Positions 33,813 to 43,365 are shown, counted from the stretch's first letter. The stretch: DNA of 64,000 nt from Leptospirillum sp. (GCA_027315205.1 DAHUYM010000001.1:1-64000), one strand, 5' to 3'. Made by a program: numbers and translations. Notes: a model not told the origin generated them from the letters alone.

Positions 33813-34286
33813 TTAGGCTCCCAGTCGGGTCTTGACTTTCTGGCTCACCACGCGGTTGTCGGCCCGGCCCGATGTTCTCGGAGCCAGCCATTTCATGATC
33901 GTTCCCATATCCCGAGGTGAAACGGCACCCGTTTCCTTGACCGCTTCCTCAACGAGGGCCTCGATCTCCGGCTCCGACAGAGGTGCGGGAAGGTATTCCC
34001 GAATGATGTTCCGCTCTGCCGCTTCTTTTTCGGCCAGATCCGTACGCCCCGCTTTCTCGTACTGCTCGATCGCTTCTTCGAGTTTCCGAACCATGCTGCT
34101 CAAGACAGCGACGACCTCGGCGTCGGTCAGAACCGACCCCTTGCCCTTTTCTATTTCCGCGTTCCGGATCGCCGACAGCGCCATCCTTATGATCGAAAGC
34201 CTATCCTTCTGTCCTCCGCGGAGACTTTCTTTTTGATCGGATCGCAACCTTTCCAGAAGAACGGAAGGATTCCCGTCAATGGTCAC
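33813..34286 (-). CDS. GatB/YqeY domain protein
   Basis: 157 residues, full length for the YqeY family. [23 protein letters not shown] at the N-terminus and [22 protein letters not shown] and [12 protein letters not shown] in the C-terminal domain are typical. The family is related to the tRNA-binding tail of GatB; its own function is not settled. The GTG start overlaps the rpsU stop (GTGA). It is the usual neighbour between rpsU and dnaG. Confidence 0.92.
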   Translation of the reverse strand: MTIDGNPSVLLERLRSDQKESLRGGQKDRLSIIRMALSAIRNAEIEKGKGSVLTDAEVVAVLSSMVRKLEEAIEQYEKAGRTDLAEKEAAERNIIREYLPAPLSEPEIEALVEEAVKETGAVSPRDMGTIMKWLAPRTSGRADNRVVSQKVKTRLGA

Positions 34287-34480
34287 CGGGTTGCCAGCCT
34301 CGCTCGCTTCAATGCCTTCTTCCTTGCCGCAAGGGCTTTTTTCTTCCGACGGACACTAGGCTTCTCGTAATGCTCGCGCTTCTTGATCTCGGACAGGATC
34401 CCCGCTTTTTCGCACTGCTTCTTGAACCGCTTGAGGGCACTTTCAAACGATTCGTTTTCCTTGATTCGAACTCCGGTCAT
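34283..34480 (-). CDS. rpsU: 30S ribosomal protein S21
   Basis: 65 residues. The sequence [21 protein letters not shown] then [15 protein letters not shown] and a very basic tail is bS21. ATG 34480 has GGAG seven bases upstream. It heads the classical macromolecular-synthesis operon (rpsU, yqeY, dnaG, rpoD). Confidence 0.97.
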   Translation of the reverse strand: MTGVRIKENESFESALKRFKKQCEKAGILSEIKKREHYEKPSVRRKKKALAARKKALKRARLATR

Positions 34481-34544
34481 AAACTCTCCTTCAAACAACT
34501 CCTCGGCATTCAGATACGGAACGTTTACAAAAGAACAGTTTTTC

Positions 34545-34574
34545 AGTCTACCGCTTTCAAAAAGCTTCTGTCAA
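34545..34574 (-). promoter_or_regulatory. Promoter of the rpsU-dnaG-rpoD operon
   Basis: On the minus strand TTGACA (34574-34569), 18-base spacer, TAGACT (34550-34545). The -10 sequence is identical to that of the HD-GYP gene promoter. The leader is about 60 bases. Confidence 0.6.
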
Positions 34575-34655
34575 AAACTGACCTTCCCTACTGAATATAT
34601 TTTACCACACGGAACATAACGGGATTTTTTTGGCCTTTGAAACGGGAAAAAACCC

Positions 34656-34684
34656 TTTACATCCATCAATTCTTTTTGTTACAG
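34656..34684 (+). promoter_or_regulatory. Possible promoter of the HU gene
   Basis: TTTACA (34656-34661), 17-base spacer, TTACAG (34679-34684). A moderate match, about 85 bases before the ATG at 34770. Confidence 0.35.
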
Positions 34685-34769
34685 TCCACTGTGGGCGGGT
34701 AAAATTCTACGGCCCGCGCGGTTTTTCGGGCGCGGCCAACCCGAAAACCAAAACTGCAGGGAGGCTTCC

Positions 34770-35078
34770 ATGGCAAAAGCGTCAAAAGCGACCTTGACCA
34801 AAGCGGATCTGATCGATGCACTGCATGCAAAAAACGGCTCTCTGACCAAGAAGGCCGTTGCCGAAGTGGTGGACAAGCTGTTCTCGACCATCACCGAGCA
34901 AGTCGCCAAGGGCTCTGCTGTCAACATCGTCGGATTCGGCAAATTCCATGCCGTGAAACGGGCAGCAAGGATGGGCCGCAACCCTGCCACCGGGGCGACC
35001 ATCAAGATAGCAGCGACCACCACCCCCCGCTTTTCGGCCGGGAAAGCTTTCAAGGACGCCGTGGCCAAGAAGAAATAG
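34770..35078 (+). CDS. HU-family DNA-binding protein
   Basis: 102 residues. The fold markers TKADLIDALHAKNG, VNIVGFGKFHAVKRAARMGRNP (arm region RMGRNPATG) and PRFSAGKAFKDAV identify HU. Compared with E. coli HU (90 residues), there is an Ala/Lys-rich N-terminal extension MAKASKATL. GGGAGG precedes the ATG. It is divergent from rpsU. Confidence 0.95.
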   Translation: MAKASKATLTKADLIDALHAKNGSLTKKAVAEVVDKLFSTITEQVAKGSAVNIVGFGKFHAVKRAARMGRNPATGATIKIAATTTPRFSAGKAFKDAVAKKK

Positions 35079-35105
35079 CCGGTTTTCCCCCTCGGAAATT
35101 CGGGT

Positions 35106-35462
35106 TCAGCCCGGAGGCCAGACCATCTGCCGACCGCCGAGCAAATGGAGATGGAGATGATCGACCGTCTGGCCTCCCTCCGCTCCGGAATTGACAACGA
35201 CCCGATAGCCACTCCTTTGGATCCCGAGTTCGACCGCCAGCTTCCCCGCCGCGTGAAACAGGGCGAACAGGCGATTGGGGGCATTGACCGTCTCCAGTGA
35301 GTCCCCGATCGTCGCAACGTGATCCTTGGGGATGACGAGAACATGGACCGGTGCCTGGGGATTGATGTCACGGATGGCGAGAACCTGTTCGTCTTCGTGG
35401 ACACGCGTTGCCGGAACGTCCCCCCGGATGATCCGGCAAAACAGGCACCCTTCCTTGTTCAT
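35106..35462 (-). CDS. HIT-family hydrolase (HinT-like)
   Basis: 118 residues. CLFCRIIRGDVPATRVHED and the catalytic triad VDHLHLHLLGGRQM (HxHxHxx) mark the HinT branch, which hydrolyses purine nucleoside phosphoramidates. AAGGAG stands within the end of hisIE. Its ATG overlaps the hisIE stop, making it the last gene of the his array; HinT beside hisIE is seen in other bacteria. Confidence 0.93.
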   Translation of the reverse strand: MNKEGCLFCRIIRGDVPATRVHEDEQVLAIRDINPQAPVHVLVIPKDHVATIGDSLETVNAPNRLFALFHAAGKLAVELGIQRSGYRVVVNSGAEGGQTVDHLHLHLLGGRQMVWPPG

Positions 35463-36160
35463 CGCTTTTCTCCTTTTCCGTCCTTTTCGTCCCGCATCCG
35501 TTTCTCTTCAAGCCCTCGGGTACCTCGCCGGCTTTCGAGGACGCCCATCACTTTTTCCCAGGGCACACCGAGCCGTTCCAGGGCCACCGCGACATGATAA
35601 AAAAGATCCGCCCATTCCATCACCAGCTTGTCCGGATCTTCGGAAAGGGCAGCGATCAGCATCTCGGCGGTCTCTTCGGACACCTTCTTCAGAACCCGAC
35701 CCGGGGGGGATGAAAGAAGCAAGGCGGTATAGGATACCCCGGGATCGTCGGATCGACGGCTCCGGACCGTCCGCATCAAGTCCGCCCACGTTTCGAACGG
35801 CGGCGCATGCCGATCTCCAATCTCACCGGTAGACGCAACGTCGAAGCATGAAAGGGCTCCGGTATGGCAGGTCGGACCTTCGGGTCGTGCGAATACAAGG
35901 AGGGTGTCGTCGTCGCAGTCCCCCAGGATCTCGACCAGCAACAAACCGTTTCCTGAAGTCTCCCCCTTTTCCCAGAGACGATTTTTGCTTCGGCTGAAAA
36001 ATGTAACGCGTCCCGTGGAAAGAGTTCTTTCAAGGGCTTCCCTGCTCATGTACCCCAGCATGAGAACCCGACCGGACACCCAGTCCTGGACAATCGCGGG
36101 AATGAGTGGCCTCTTGACGAAGAACCGGTCGAGTCCCGGCCCCGGCGATCCGATTTTCAA
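35459..36160 (-). CDS. hisIE: Bifunctional phosphoribosyl-AMP cyclohydrolase / phosphoribosyl-ATP pyrophosphohydrolase
   Basis: 233 residues, steps 2 and 3 of histidine synthesis. The HisI half (to ~115) has GYMSREALERTLSTGRVTFFSRS, DCDDDTLL and GPTCHTG with the Zn/Mg ligands. The HisE half (to ~215) has VLKKVSEETAEMLIAA and EWADLFYHVAVAL. The C-terminal 18 residues are charged. The ATG overlaps the hisF stop by four bases. Confidence 0.95.
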   Translation of the reverse strand: MKIGSPGPGLDRFFVKRPLIPAIVQDWVSGRVLMLGYMSREALERTLSTGRVTFFSRSKNRLWEKGETSGNGLLLVEILGDCDDDTLLVFARPEGPTCHTGALSCFDVASTGEIGDRHAPPFETWADLMRTVRSRRSDDPGVSYTALLLSSPPGRVLKKVSEETAEMLIAALSEDPDKLVMEWADLFYHVAVALERLGVPWEKVMGVLESRRGTRGLEEKRMRDEKDGKGEKR

Positions 36161-36945
36161 GGTGTTCCTCCATGCGAAGCCTCGACTGCGGGAAGCCGGC
36201 GAACCGGAACCCCATGGTCGATAAGATAGGCCTTCAGGTCGGGAAGCCCCAGTTCACCGAAATGAAACAGGCTTGCGGCCAGGGCCGCGTCCGCGCCAGC
36301 GCCGAACACTTCCCGGAAATGTTTCATGGATCCGGCTCCACCCGAGGCGATGATGGGTACCCGGACGCTCATGGCGACCCTCCGGATCAGGGTAAGGTCG
36401 TATCCGAGACCGGTCCCGTCCTGATCGATGGATGTCAGGAGGATCTCCCCCGCCCCAAGCGAAACGGCCCGTACGATCCATTCCTCGGCATCGAGCGGTG
36501 TGGCTTCCGTACCGCCTTTCGAGTACACCCGATACCCATCCCCTTCTTTTTTCACATCCACGGCGAGCACAACGCACTGGCTACCGAACCGCCGGGCACC
36601 TTCGGAGACAAGACCCGGGTTCGATATGGCCGCGGAATTTACCGAGACTTTGTCGGCACCGGCGAGAAGAATGTTCCGCATGTCGTCGATCGACCGGACG
36701 CCCCCGCCGACCGTAAAAGGAAGGAACACCGCCTCCGCTGTCCGGTGTACGACGTCGAGCAGGGTATCGCGCTCTTCCAGAGTCGCCCCGATATCCAGGA
36801 GACAGATCTCGTCGGCCCCCATCCGGTCGTAAAGACGCGCCACGGCAACGGGATCTCCCGCGTCGACAAGGTTTCCGAAACGGACACCCTTGACGACACG
36901 TCCCTCTTTCATGTCGAGGCACGGAATGATCCGTTTCAGGAGCAT
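36157..36945 (-). CDS. hisF: Imidazole glycerol phosphate synthase cyclase subunit
   Basis: 262 residues, a (beta/alpha)8 barrel. RIIPCLDMKEGRVVKG holds the first catalytic Asp, and LAVDVKKEG the second. GGVRSIDDM and IASGGAGSMKH are the two phosphate-binding loops. It works with HisH to form imidazole glycerol phosphate and AICAR. Two bases separate it from hisA. Confidence 0.96.
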   Translation of the reverse strand: MLLKRIIPCLDMKEGRVVKGVRFGNLVDAGDPVAVARLYDRMGADEICLLDIGATLEERDTLLDVVHRTAEAVFLPFTVGGGVRSIDDMRNILLAGADKVSVNSAAISNPGLVSEGARRFGSQCVVLAVDVKKEGDGYRVYSKGGTEATPLDAEEWIVRAVSLGAGEILLTSIDQDGTGLGYDLTLIRRVAMSVRVPIIASGGAGSMKHFREVFGAGADAALAASLFHFGELGLPDLKAYLIDHGVPVRRLPAVEASHGGTP

Positions 36946-36947
36946 CC

Positions 36948-37682
36948 CTAACCCTGTCCGGCCGCCGTTTGCCGGAGAAGGGCCAAAGCCTCCGAAAGGT
37001 CCATGCCTCCCGAATAGAGGGCTTTCCCGACGATGGCTCCGTCGAGGCCCATTTCACGGAGGAGAGTCAGGTCGGAAAGGTCCCGGATGCCTCCGCTCGC
37101 AAACACCGGTGTCCGGACCGTCCGTTTCAGGATCTCGTAACGGTCGAAGTTCGGTCCCGAAAGAAGTCCGTCCCTCTGGATATCGGTATAGACGAACCCT
37201 TTAACCCCGAGTTCGGCCATACGGACCATCACCTCGAGAGGATCCCGGGAATCGACTTCCAGCCACCCCCTCAGGGCCAACCCGTCGTCCTTCACGTCGA
37301 TTCCCACGTAAAATCGCTCCGGATGGAAGGTCAGCATCGCTTCCAGGAACGCGGGGTCGGTCAGGGCTGCTGTTCCGAGAATCAGCCTGGACACGCCGAC
37401 GTCATAATACGACCGGGCGATCTCCCGGGAGCGGACCCCTCCGCCGACCTGGACGAAACCCCCGAATGTCCTGACAATGTCTCCGATGATCTCCCGGTTT
37501 ACAGGCACACCTTCCCGGGCGCCGTCCAGATCGACCACGTGGAGGGACCTGGCCCCTTTCTCCCTGAATGTCAGGGCCATGCGGACGGGGTCTTCCCCAT
37601 ACACCGTCTCCCGGTCGAACCTCCCCTGGGTCAACCGGACGACCTTTCCATTTCTCAGATCAATTGCGGGAAACAGCAGCAT
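36948..37682 (-). CDS. hisA: ProFAR isomerase
   Basis: 244 residues, a barrel paralogous to HisF. LFPAIDLRNGKVVRLTQG carries the first Asp and YVGIDVKDD the second region; VGGGVRSREIA and FASGGIRDLSD are the phosphate loops. Start 37682 gives the standard N-terminus MLLFPAIDL; it overlaps the hisH end by 23 bases. Confidence 0.96.
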   Translation of the reverse strand: MLLFPAIDLRNGKVVRLTQGRFDRETVYGEDPVRMALTFREKGARSLHVVDLDGAREGVPVNREIIGDIVRTFGGFVQVGGGVRSREIARSYYDVGVSRLILGTAALTDPAFLEAMLTFHPERFYVGIDVKDDGLALRGWLEVDSRDPLEVMVRMAELGVKGFVYTDIQRDGLLSGPNFDRYEILKRTVRTPVFASGGIRDLSDLTLLREMGLDGAIVGKALYSGGMDLSEALALLRQTAAGQG

Positions 37683-38298
37683 GCAACGCCTTTCCAAAAT
37701 TCCGCAGTAGCGCGATTCCGAGATCCTGGCTTTTTTCCGGATGAAACTGGACTCCCACAATTTTGTCACGGCCGACGACCGAGGGAAACGCGATCTGGTA
37801 CTCGGTCACGCCAAGGACGATATCGTCCGGACAGGCGTCCGCATGAAACGAATGGACAAAATAGACGTCGAGGGAATCCGGAAGTCCCTCCCAGAGGAAA
37901 CTTTCCTTTCGCCGCAGGACCTGGTTCCAGCCGACATGGGGAACCTTGACCCGATCCGGGGAAAACCCCACGACCTTTCCCGGCAGGAGACCAAGTCCCG
38001 CATGGTTGCCGAACTCCTCGCTTTTCTCGAAAAGAAGCTGGAGTCCCAGGCAAATTCCCAGGATCGGACGTCCCGATGCGGCCCAGGACCGGATGAAAGG
38101 AACAAACCCTCTCCCTTCGAGATGCGCCATTCCTTCCCCGAACGCTCCCACCCCCGGAACAACCAGATGGGTCGCATCCTTGGCTTCGGCGGGAGTGGCG
38201 GCCAGTCGGGCATCATGACCCGCCGCTTGCAGGGCCTTGACCACGGAGAAAAGGTTCCCCATGCCATAGTCGACAACAGCGGTTTTCCAGTCCGTCAA
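37660..38298 (-). CDS. hisH: Imidazole glycerol phosphate synthase glutaminase subunit
   Basis: 212 residues, class-I amidotransferase. VVDYGMGNLFSVVKAL at the N-terminus, ILGICLGLQLLFE with the nucleophile Cys, and VGVQFHPEKSQDLG with His-Glu complete the triad. It partners HisF. Start overlaps the hisB stop by four bases. Confidence 0.96.
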   Translation of the reverse strand: MTDWKTAVVDYGMGNLFSVVKALQAAGHDARLAATPAEAKDATHLVVPGVGAFGEGMAHLEGRGFVPFIRSWAASGRPILGICLGLQLLFEKSEEFGNHAGLGLLPGKVVGFSPDRVKVPHVGWNQVLRRKESFLWEGLPDSLDVYFVHSFHADACPDDIVLGVTEYQIAFPSVVGRDKIVGVQFHPEKSQDLGIALLRNFGKALHAAVSRN

Positions 38299-38939
38299 AG
38301 AAGGCTTCCTTTCGTCGACGGGATCCCACCCTGACGCGGATCCCGGGACGTCGCCATACGCAGTGCACGTGCAAGGGCCTTGAAAAGGGCTTCCGCCTTG
38401 TGGTGCAGGTTGCGGCCATAAAGGATCCGGGCATGCAGGGTCGACCGGCTTTTGACTGTCCAGGCCTGGAGAAAATCCTGGATGAGATCCGGATCGAAGG
38501 TTCCGATCCTCTCCCCCCGATTGAACGGAAGTTCGTATACAAGGTAGGGACGCCCCGAAAGATCCACAACGACTTGGGCCAGCGTCTCGTCAAGAGGCGC
38601 CATGAATTGCCCGAAACGCACGACCCCCGATCGGGAACCCAGAGCGTCATCAAACAGTTCTCCCAAAACGAGACCGGCATCCTCCACGGAATGGTGGAGG
38701 TCGACTTCGAGATCCCCTTCGATTCTAAGCTCAAGATCGAACAAGCCATGGCGGGCGAGCTGATCCAGCATGTGATCTAGGAACGGAATCCCCGTCTTGA
38801 CGTCCGACCGTCCGGTTCCATCGAGATCGAGCATGCCGTGGATCGACGTTTCCCTGGTCGATCGTTCGATGGTGGCCTTTCGGGTGTTAGCCGTGCTGCG
38901 TCCCGACTGGGAGCGACCCTGGGTTTTCTTCCGATTCAC
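38295..38939 (-). CDS. hisB: Imidazoleglycerol-phosphate dehydratase
   Basis: 214 residues, the monofunctional form. Metal-binding His clusters: DHMLDQLARHGLFDL, DLHHSVEDAGLVLG, GRNLHHKAEALFKA. About 20 extra basic residues precede the conserved domain. Its ATG overlaps the hisC stop. Confidence 0.95.
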   Translation of the reverse strand: MNRKKTQGRSQSGRSTANTRKATIERSTRETSIHGMLDLDGTGRSDVKTGIPFLDHMLDQLARHGLFDLELRIEGDLEVDLHHSVEDAGLVLGELFDDALGSRSGVVRFGQFMAPLDETLAQVVVDLSGRPYLVYELPFNRGERIGTFDPDLIQDFLQAWTVKSRSTLHARILYGRNLHHKAEALFKALARALRMATSRDPRQGGIPSTKGSLL

Positions 38940-40018
38940 GATTTCATCCCCTCCTTCAATGCGGCTAGGAACGTACGGTTTTCACCCCCTGTCCCGACGG
39001 TCACCCTTAAGGTTCCGGAGAGAAGCGGGTGGTGCCCGCTGACATCCCGTACAAGAATCCCCTTGGCAAGCAGGGTTCGGAACACCGTTGCGGGGGAAGG
39101 CCCCTCCACGCGGAACAGAATGAAATTTGAACGCGATGGGAAGGGCGTCACTCCGGAAATGGCCGCCATTTCCCGTGTCATTTTTTCCCGGAGATCCACG
39201 ATCTCCTGAACCTGGGCGTTCAAAAGAGGAAGGGATTCCCTAAGAAGGAACGCGGCTGCTTTCTGGGTCAGGGCATCCATGTTGTACGGGAGACGGATCT
39301 TGTCCAGCATTTCGATCACTGTCTGGGATGCGATCAGGACCCCGAGCCGGAGACCCGCCAGTCCCATCTTGGAAAATGTCCTGAGGACAAGCAATGTTTC
39401 CGCTTCGGGCAGCGACTGGAGAACGGTTTCCCCGTGGAACGGGAAATACGCCTCGTCGACAAGGGTCGTAAAACCCCACTTGGTGGCTATTCTGTGGGCG
39501 GCCCCTATCGACTCCATGGACAGGGAGAGACCCGTTGGGTTGTTGGGACTTGCCAGAACGAGCACTCCCGGCGGCTCGTCGCGGAGCATACGATCGACCC
39601 CGTCAAGATCGAGCGAAAAATCGGGCAGAAGATCCGTGCCCCGGAAGGTTCTTCCGATCGAGCCCGCAATGATCCGATACATCGAGAACGTCGGCTCAGG
39701 AACGACGATGGTGCCGGACGTCGCGAGAAAAACGTTCAGGAGCACCTCATCCGAACCGTTTCCGAGAAAAAGGCGTCCCGGGGGGATGGCGATGACTTTC
39801 GAGACGGCCTCTTTCAACTCCCGGGCATGGGGATCGGGATACCTGTTGAAGGAAAGGGCCGATACTTCCCGAGCAAGCTTCGACCGCACATCTTCAGGTA
39901 AACCAAAGGGGTTCTCCATGGCGTCCAGCTTGATCGTTCCGTCCGGAGACTCGAGCACCGAATATCCTTTCATGGATAGGATCTCGGACCGTATCCAGGA
40001 AAGCGGAGGCCGGTTCAT
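38936..40018 (-). CDS. hisC: Histidinol-phosphate aminotransferase
   Basis: 360 residues, PLP-dependent fold type I. LDAMENPFGLPE, FLGNGSDEVL, SPNNPTGLSLS, the aldimine lysine in TFSKMGLAGLRLG, and RSNFILFRV. Start overlaps the hisD stop. Confidence 0.94.
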   Translation of the reverse strand: MNRPPLSWIRSEILSMKGYSVLESPDGTIKLDAMENPFGLPEDVRSKLAREVSALSFNRYPDPHARELKEAVSKVIAIPPGRLFLGNGSDEVLLNVFLATSGTIVVPEPTFSMYRIIAGSIGRTFRGTDLLPDFSLDLDGVDRMLRDEPPGVLVLASPNNPTGLSLSMESIGAAHRIATKWGFTTLVDEAYFPFHGETVLQSLPEAETLLVLRTFSKMGLAGLRLGVLIASQTVIEMLDKIRLPYNMDALTQKAAAFLLRESLPLLNAQVQEIVDLREKMTREMAAISGVTPFPSRSNFILFRVEGPSPATVFRTLLAKGILVRDVSGHHPLLSGTLRVTVGTGGENRTFLAALKEGMKS

Positions 40019-41346
40019 GACGTGCGTTCCGAAGAGCCGGAAGACCGGATCAAGGCCGATCGGGCATGGCCTTCGAGTCCTTCGAGCCGGGCCAGGAGGA
40101 CTGTCGTCCGGATGAGGGATTCACGCTCTTCATCGGATGAAAAGCCCGTCAAAATGCTGGTCCTCTTCAGAAACGTCTCGACGGAAACCGGAGACGCGAA
40201 ACGGGCCGAACCGTTCGTCGGAAGGACGTGGCTGGGACCGTAGCAATAATCGCCGAACGACTCGGCCGTTTCGGACCCAACAAAAATGGCGCCTGCGTTA
40301 CGGATCCGAGATATCCATTTTTCGGGCTGCCGGACATGAAGCTCAAGATGTTCCGGAGCGATCAGGTCGGCAAGGCGAACGGCGTTCTCCCGGTTGGAGA
40401 CGGTAATCAGGAAACCGAACCGTCCGAGGGCCTCGCGAACGATCTCCTTACGCGGAAGATCCGCCATCTGTCGGTCGATCTCCGTCGCCACGTGTCTGGT
40501 CAGGTCACTGTCGGTCGAAATCAGGACCGCGGCAGATTGGGTGTCGTGCTCGGCCTGTGCCAGGAGATCCGCTGCGATGATTCCGGGATCTCCCGAACGA
40601 TCCGCCAACACGAGCACTTCCGTCGGTCCCGCTATCATATCGATGTCGACGGTTCCATAGACCTGTCGCTTGGCTTCGGCGACATACCTGTTCCCGGGAC
40701 CGACGATCTTGTCGACTGCAGGAATGGTCTGGGTCCCAAACGCCAACGCGCCGATGGCATGAACGCCTCCGACCTGAAAGACCCGCGTTACACCGGCAGC
40801 GAAAAAAGCGGCCAGGATCGAGGCCGGGATACCATCCTTCCCACCCGGAGAGACACCGATGATTTCCCGGACCCCGGCAACTTGCGCCACAACCGCCGTC
40901 ATCAGGACGGTGGAGGGATATGAGGCCGTCCCCCCGGGAACGTACACGCCCACACGGTCCAGCGGCGTCACGCGGACTCCGGCCATCCCCGGTGACGGAT
41001 CCAGTGGGTGGATCGTTTTGAATACCCTTTCGTGGAACCACCGTATGCGGTCCCGGGCCTCTCCCAATGCGTGGTGCAATTCGGGATCGAGATTTTCATA
41101 GGATGCCCTCAGGCGATCGGGGGCAACGCGGAAATCGGATGACGTTCCGGAAAATCCGTCGAGTTCCTTCGCATATCGAAGGACGGCAACATCCCCTTCC
41201 GACTGGACATCACGGAGGATTTTCGAAACGCGTTCGCGAACGGTCTGTGATTCGGGATCGCGTCCACGGGTCAGAAGGGGACCGAGGAGCGAACGAGCTT
41301 CGGCCACCCCTCCGACCTCGAACACTCTATCCTGGGCTACCCTCAT
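40015..41346 (-). CDS. hisD: Histidinol dehydrogenase
   Basis: 443 residues. VGVYVPGGTASYPSTVLM, VGPGNRYVAEAKRQVYG, IDMIAGPTEVLVLAD and AQAEHD are the NAD- and zinc-site motifs; SAETFGDY-like ETAESFGDYCYGPSHVLPT supplies further ligands. ATG 41346 has AGGAG six bases upstream, eight bases after the hisG stop. Confidence 0.96.
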   Translation of the reverse strand: MRVAQDRVFEVGGVAEARSLLGPLLTRGRDPESQTVRERVSKILRDVQSEGDVAVLRYAKELDGFSGTSSDFRVAPDRLRASYENLDPELHHALGEARDRIRWFHERVFKTIHPLDPSPGMAGVRVTPLDRVGVYVPGGTASYPSTVLMTAVVAQVAGVREIIGVSPGGKDGIPASILAAFFAAGVTRVFQVGGVHAIGALAFGTQTIPAVDKIVGPGNRYVAEAKRQVYGTVDIDMIAGPTEVLVLADRSGDPGIIAADLLAQAEHDTQSAAVLISTDSDLTRHVATEIDRQMADLPRKEIVREALGRFGFLITVSNRENAVRLADLIAPEHLELHVRQPEKWISRIRNAGAIFVGSETAESFGDYCYGPSHVLPTNGSARFASPVSVETFLKRTSILTGFSSDEERESLIRTTVLLARLEGLEGHARSALIRSSGSSERTS

Positions 41347-41354
41347 GGGAACTC

Positions 41355-42020
41355 CTATCGCCTTCCGGTTCCACGGGACATGGACTCTCCGGAGATGACC
41401 GGAGCCTTGGGTATGCACGGAAGGATCCTGTCGAGGAACGTCCGGATCGCTCGATTCTTCAAAGGCCAAGACGAGCGGTTGACGACCATTCGACCGGTCG
41501 AAACCAGAATTTCGTCCTGGACTTCCATCTGGTTCTCTCTCAGTGTGCGACCGGTCGCCACGAGATCGACGATTTTATCGGCCATCCCCATTTTCGGAGC
41601 CAACTCAAGTGAACCGTAAAGTTTCAATATTTCGACGGACAACCCACGCGACAAAAAAAACTGTTCGGTCAGTTTCGGGTATTTCGTTGCGATTCGGAGA
41701 GGACGCCCCGTGGGGAGGCCTGGTCTCTCTTTCGGCCCCGCAACGACAAGCCGGCATAGACCGATGTTGAGGTCGAGCGGTTCCAGGACATTGCGGCCCT
41801 GCTCCAGGATAAGGTCGAGCCCGACGATCCCCATGTCGGAACCGCCATGCTCGACATAGGGGAGGATATCGGCACCCCGGATCATCAGGACCCTGAGCGA
41901 GCTATCCATCGAATCGAAGGTCAGGCGGCGGGATTCACAGGAAAGCCCCGGGAAAACGTATCCTCCCAATCGAAGGATTTCGGTGGCGTCGTCGAACAGT
42001 TTCCCTTTTGGCAAAGCCAA
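41355..42020 (-). CDS. hisG: ATP phosphoribosyltransferase, short form
   Basis: 221 residues, so the short HisS type, which normally needs the HisZ regulatory subunit; no hisZ lies in the window. MALPKGKLFDDA, GGSDMGIVGLDL and DLVATGRTLRENQM are typical. TTG 42020 is used, but upstream in-frame SSPLVLALPKG looks like a normal HisG N-terminus, and GGAGG stands seven bases before an ATA that overlaps the murA stop. First committed step of histidine synthesis. Confidence 0.93.
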   Translation of the reverse strand: MALPKGKLFDDATEILRLGGYVFPGLSCESRRLTFDSMDSSLRVLMIRGADILPYVEHGGSDMGIVGLDLILEQGRNVLEPLDLNIGLCRLVVAGPKERPGLPTGRPLRIATKYPKLTEQFFLSRGLSVEILKLYGSLELAPKMGMADKIVDLVATGRTLRENQMEVQDEILVSTGRMVVNRSSWPLKNRAIRTFLDRILPCIPKAPVISGESMSRGTGRR

Positions 42021-42034
42021 TACAAGCGGAGAGC

Positions 42035-43360
42035 TTATTGTGCCGCCTCCTCCCGGACCCGTTTAATCCGGGCACCGAGTGCTTCAAGTTTTTTTTCGAT
42101 TCTCTCGTATCCCCGATCGATATGATAAACCCTTTGGATGACGGTCTCTCCGTTCGCAAGAAGTCCCGCCAGAACAAGACCGGCGGAAGCGCGTAGATCT
42201 GAAGCCATTACGGACGCCCCCTCTAGAACGGACCTCCCCCGGACGAAGGCGCGGGATCCATGAATATCGATGTTCGCTCCCATCCGGTTCATTTCCATGA
42301 CATGGGTGAATCTGTTTTCAAAGACGGTTTCGACCACGGTCGATGGTCCGTCGGCGATCGCCATCAGAGGGAGGATCTGGGCCTGCATGTCGGTCGGGAA
42401 TCCCGGGTACGGCTCTGTCCTCACGGACGTGGCTTTCGGATTCGCGATTCGGGAAATCATGACGGAATCCCCTTTTGTTTCGAACGCCGCACCCATTTCC
42501 GACAAAGCCGTCATCAGGGAAATCAGAAGCGAAGGGTCCAGCCCTTTTACGGTCAGGGATTCGCCAAGGAGAGCACCGGCGACCAGGAATGTTCCCGCTT
42601 CGATCCGGTCCCACATGACCGAGTGGGCTCCAGGCGACAGGCTTTTGACCCCCTCGACGGACAACGTCGATGTCCCCACCCCTTCGATTCTGGCACCTCG
42701 CCTGATAAGGCTCCAGGCGAGGTCCGTCACTTCGGGCTCCTGTGCCGCGTTGAAAATCCGGGTCTGGCCTTTGGCCAGAACGGCCGCCATGAGGATATTT
42801 TCCGTTCCGGTCACCGTCGGATAGGCCAGGTGTATATCGCAGCCGACCAAACCGTCCGTGTTGGCATCGATATACCCGTGGTCAATCGAAATGCGGGCTC
42901 CCATCTTGGCAAACGCGTTCAGGTGCATGTCGACCGGACGGGAACCGATCAGGCATCCCCCGGGAAGGGAGACCCGGGCTCGCTTTCTGTGGGCAAGAAG
43001 CGGACCCAGGCACAGGATCGAAGCCCGCATCGTCCTCACAAGATCGTAAGGCGCTTCGAATGAGGCCAGTTCGTCTTCCCAGAGCCGAAACGCTCCGGTC
43101 CAGGACGCTTCCCCGGATGTTCCCGGCATGGAGGATCCCGGCTCTTCATCTGGAGACTCTGGAAGGGAAACGGCCCTGATACCCAACTGGGACAAAAGGG
43201 AAAGGGCTGTCCGGATATCCCTGAGCGAAGGCAGGTTGTCGACCTCGAGGCTTCCCCCCAGAAGGGTCGAAAACAGAATCGGAAGGGCCGCATTCTTGGA
43301 ACCGGATACCTGGACCGTTCCCCGCAGGGAGCGGCCGCCGACGATATGGAAACGATCCAC
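42035..43360 (-). CDS. murA: UDP-N-acetylglucosamine 1-carboxyvinyltransferase
   Basis: 441 residues, first step of peptidoglycan precursor synthesis. GGRSLRGTVQVSGSKNAALP at the N-terminus; PGGCLIGSRPVDMHL holds the catalytic Cys (fosfomycin target); TDMQAQILPLMA and ENRFTHV are further motifs. About 25 residues rich in Ser/Pro/Glu (SPDEEPGSSMPGTSGEAS) are inserted after the first domain strand compared with E. coli. GTG start, five bases after prmC. Confidence 0.95.
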   Translation of the reverse strand: MDRFHIVGGRSLRGTVQVSGSKNAALPILFSTLLGGSLEVDNLPSLRDIRTALSLLSQLGIRAVSLPESPDEEPGSSMPGTSGEASWTGAFRLWEDELASFEAPYDLVRTMRASILCLGPLLAHRKRARVSLPGGCLIGSRPVDMHLNAFAKMGARISIDHGYIDANTDGLVGCDIHLAYPTVTGTENILMAAVLAKGQTRIFNAAQEPEVTDLAWSLIRRGARIEGVGTSTLSVEGVKSLSPGAHSVMWDRIEAGTFLVAGALLGESLTVKGLDPSLLISLMTALSEMGAAFETKGDSVMISRIANPKATSVRTEPYPGFPTDMQAQILPLMAIADGPSTVVETVFENRFTHVMEMNRMGANIDIHGSRAFVRGRSVLEGASVMASDLRASAGLVLAGLLANGETVIQRVYHIDRGYERIEKKLEALGARIKRVREEAAQ

Positions 43361-43365
43361 TCGGC

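Noticed and set aside
32312-33835. 507-codon open frame opposite dnaG
   Set aside because: Antisense shadow of the primase gene; no motif.
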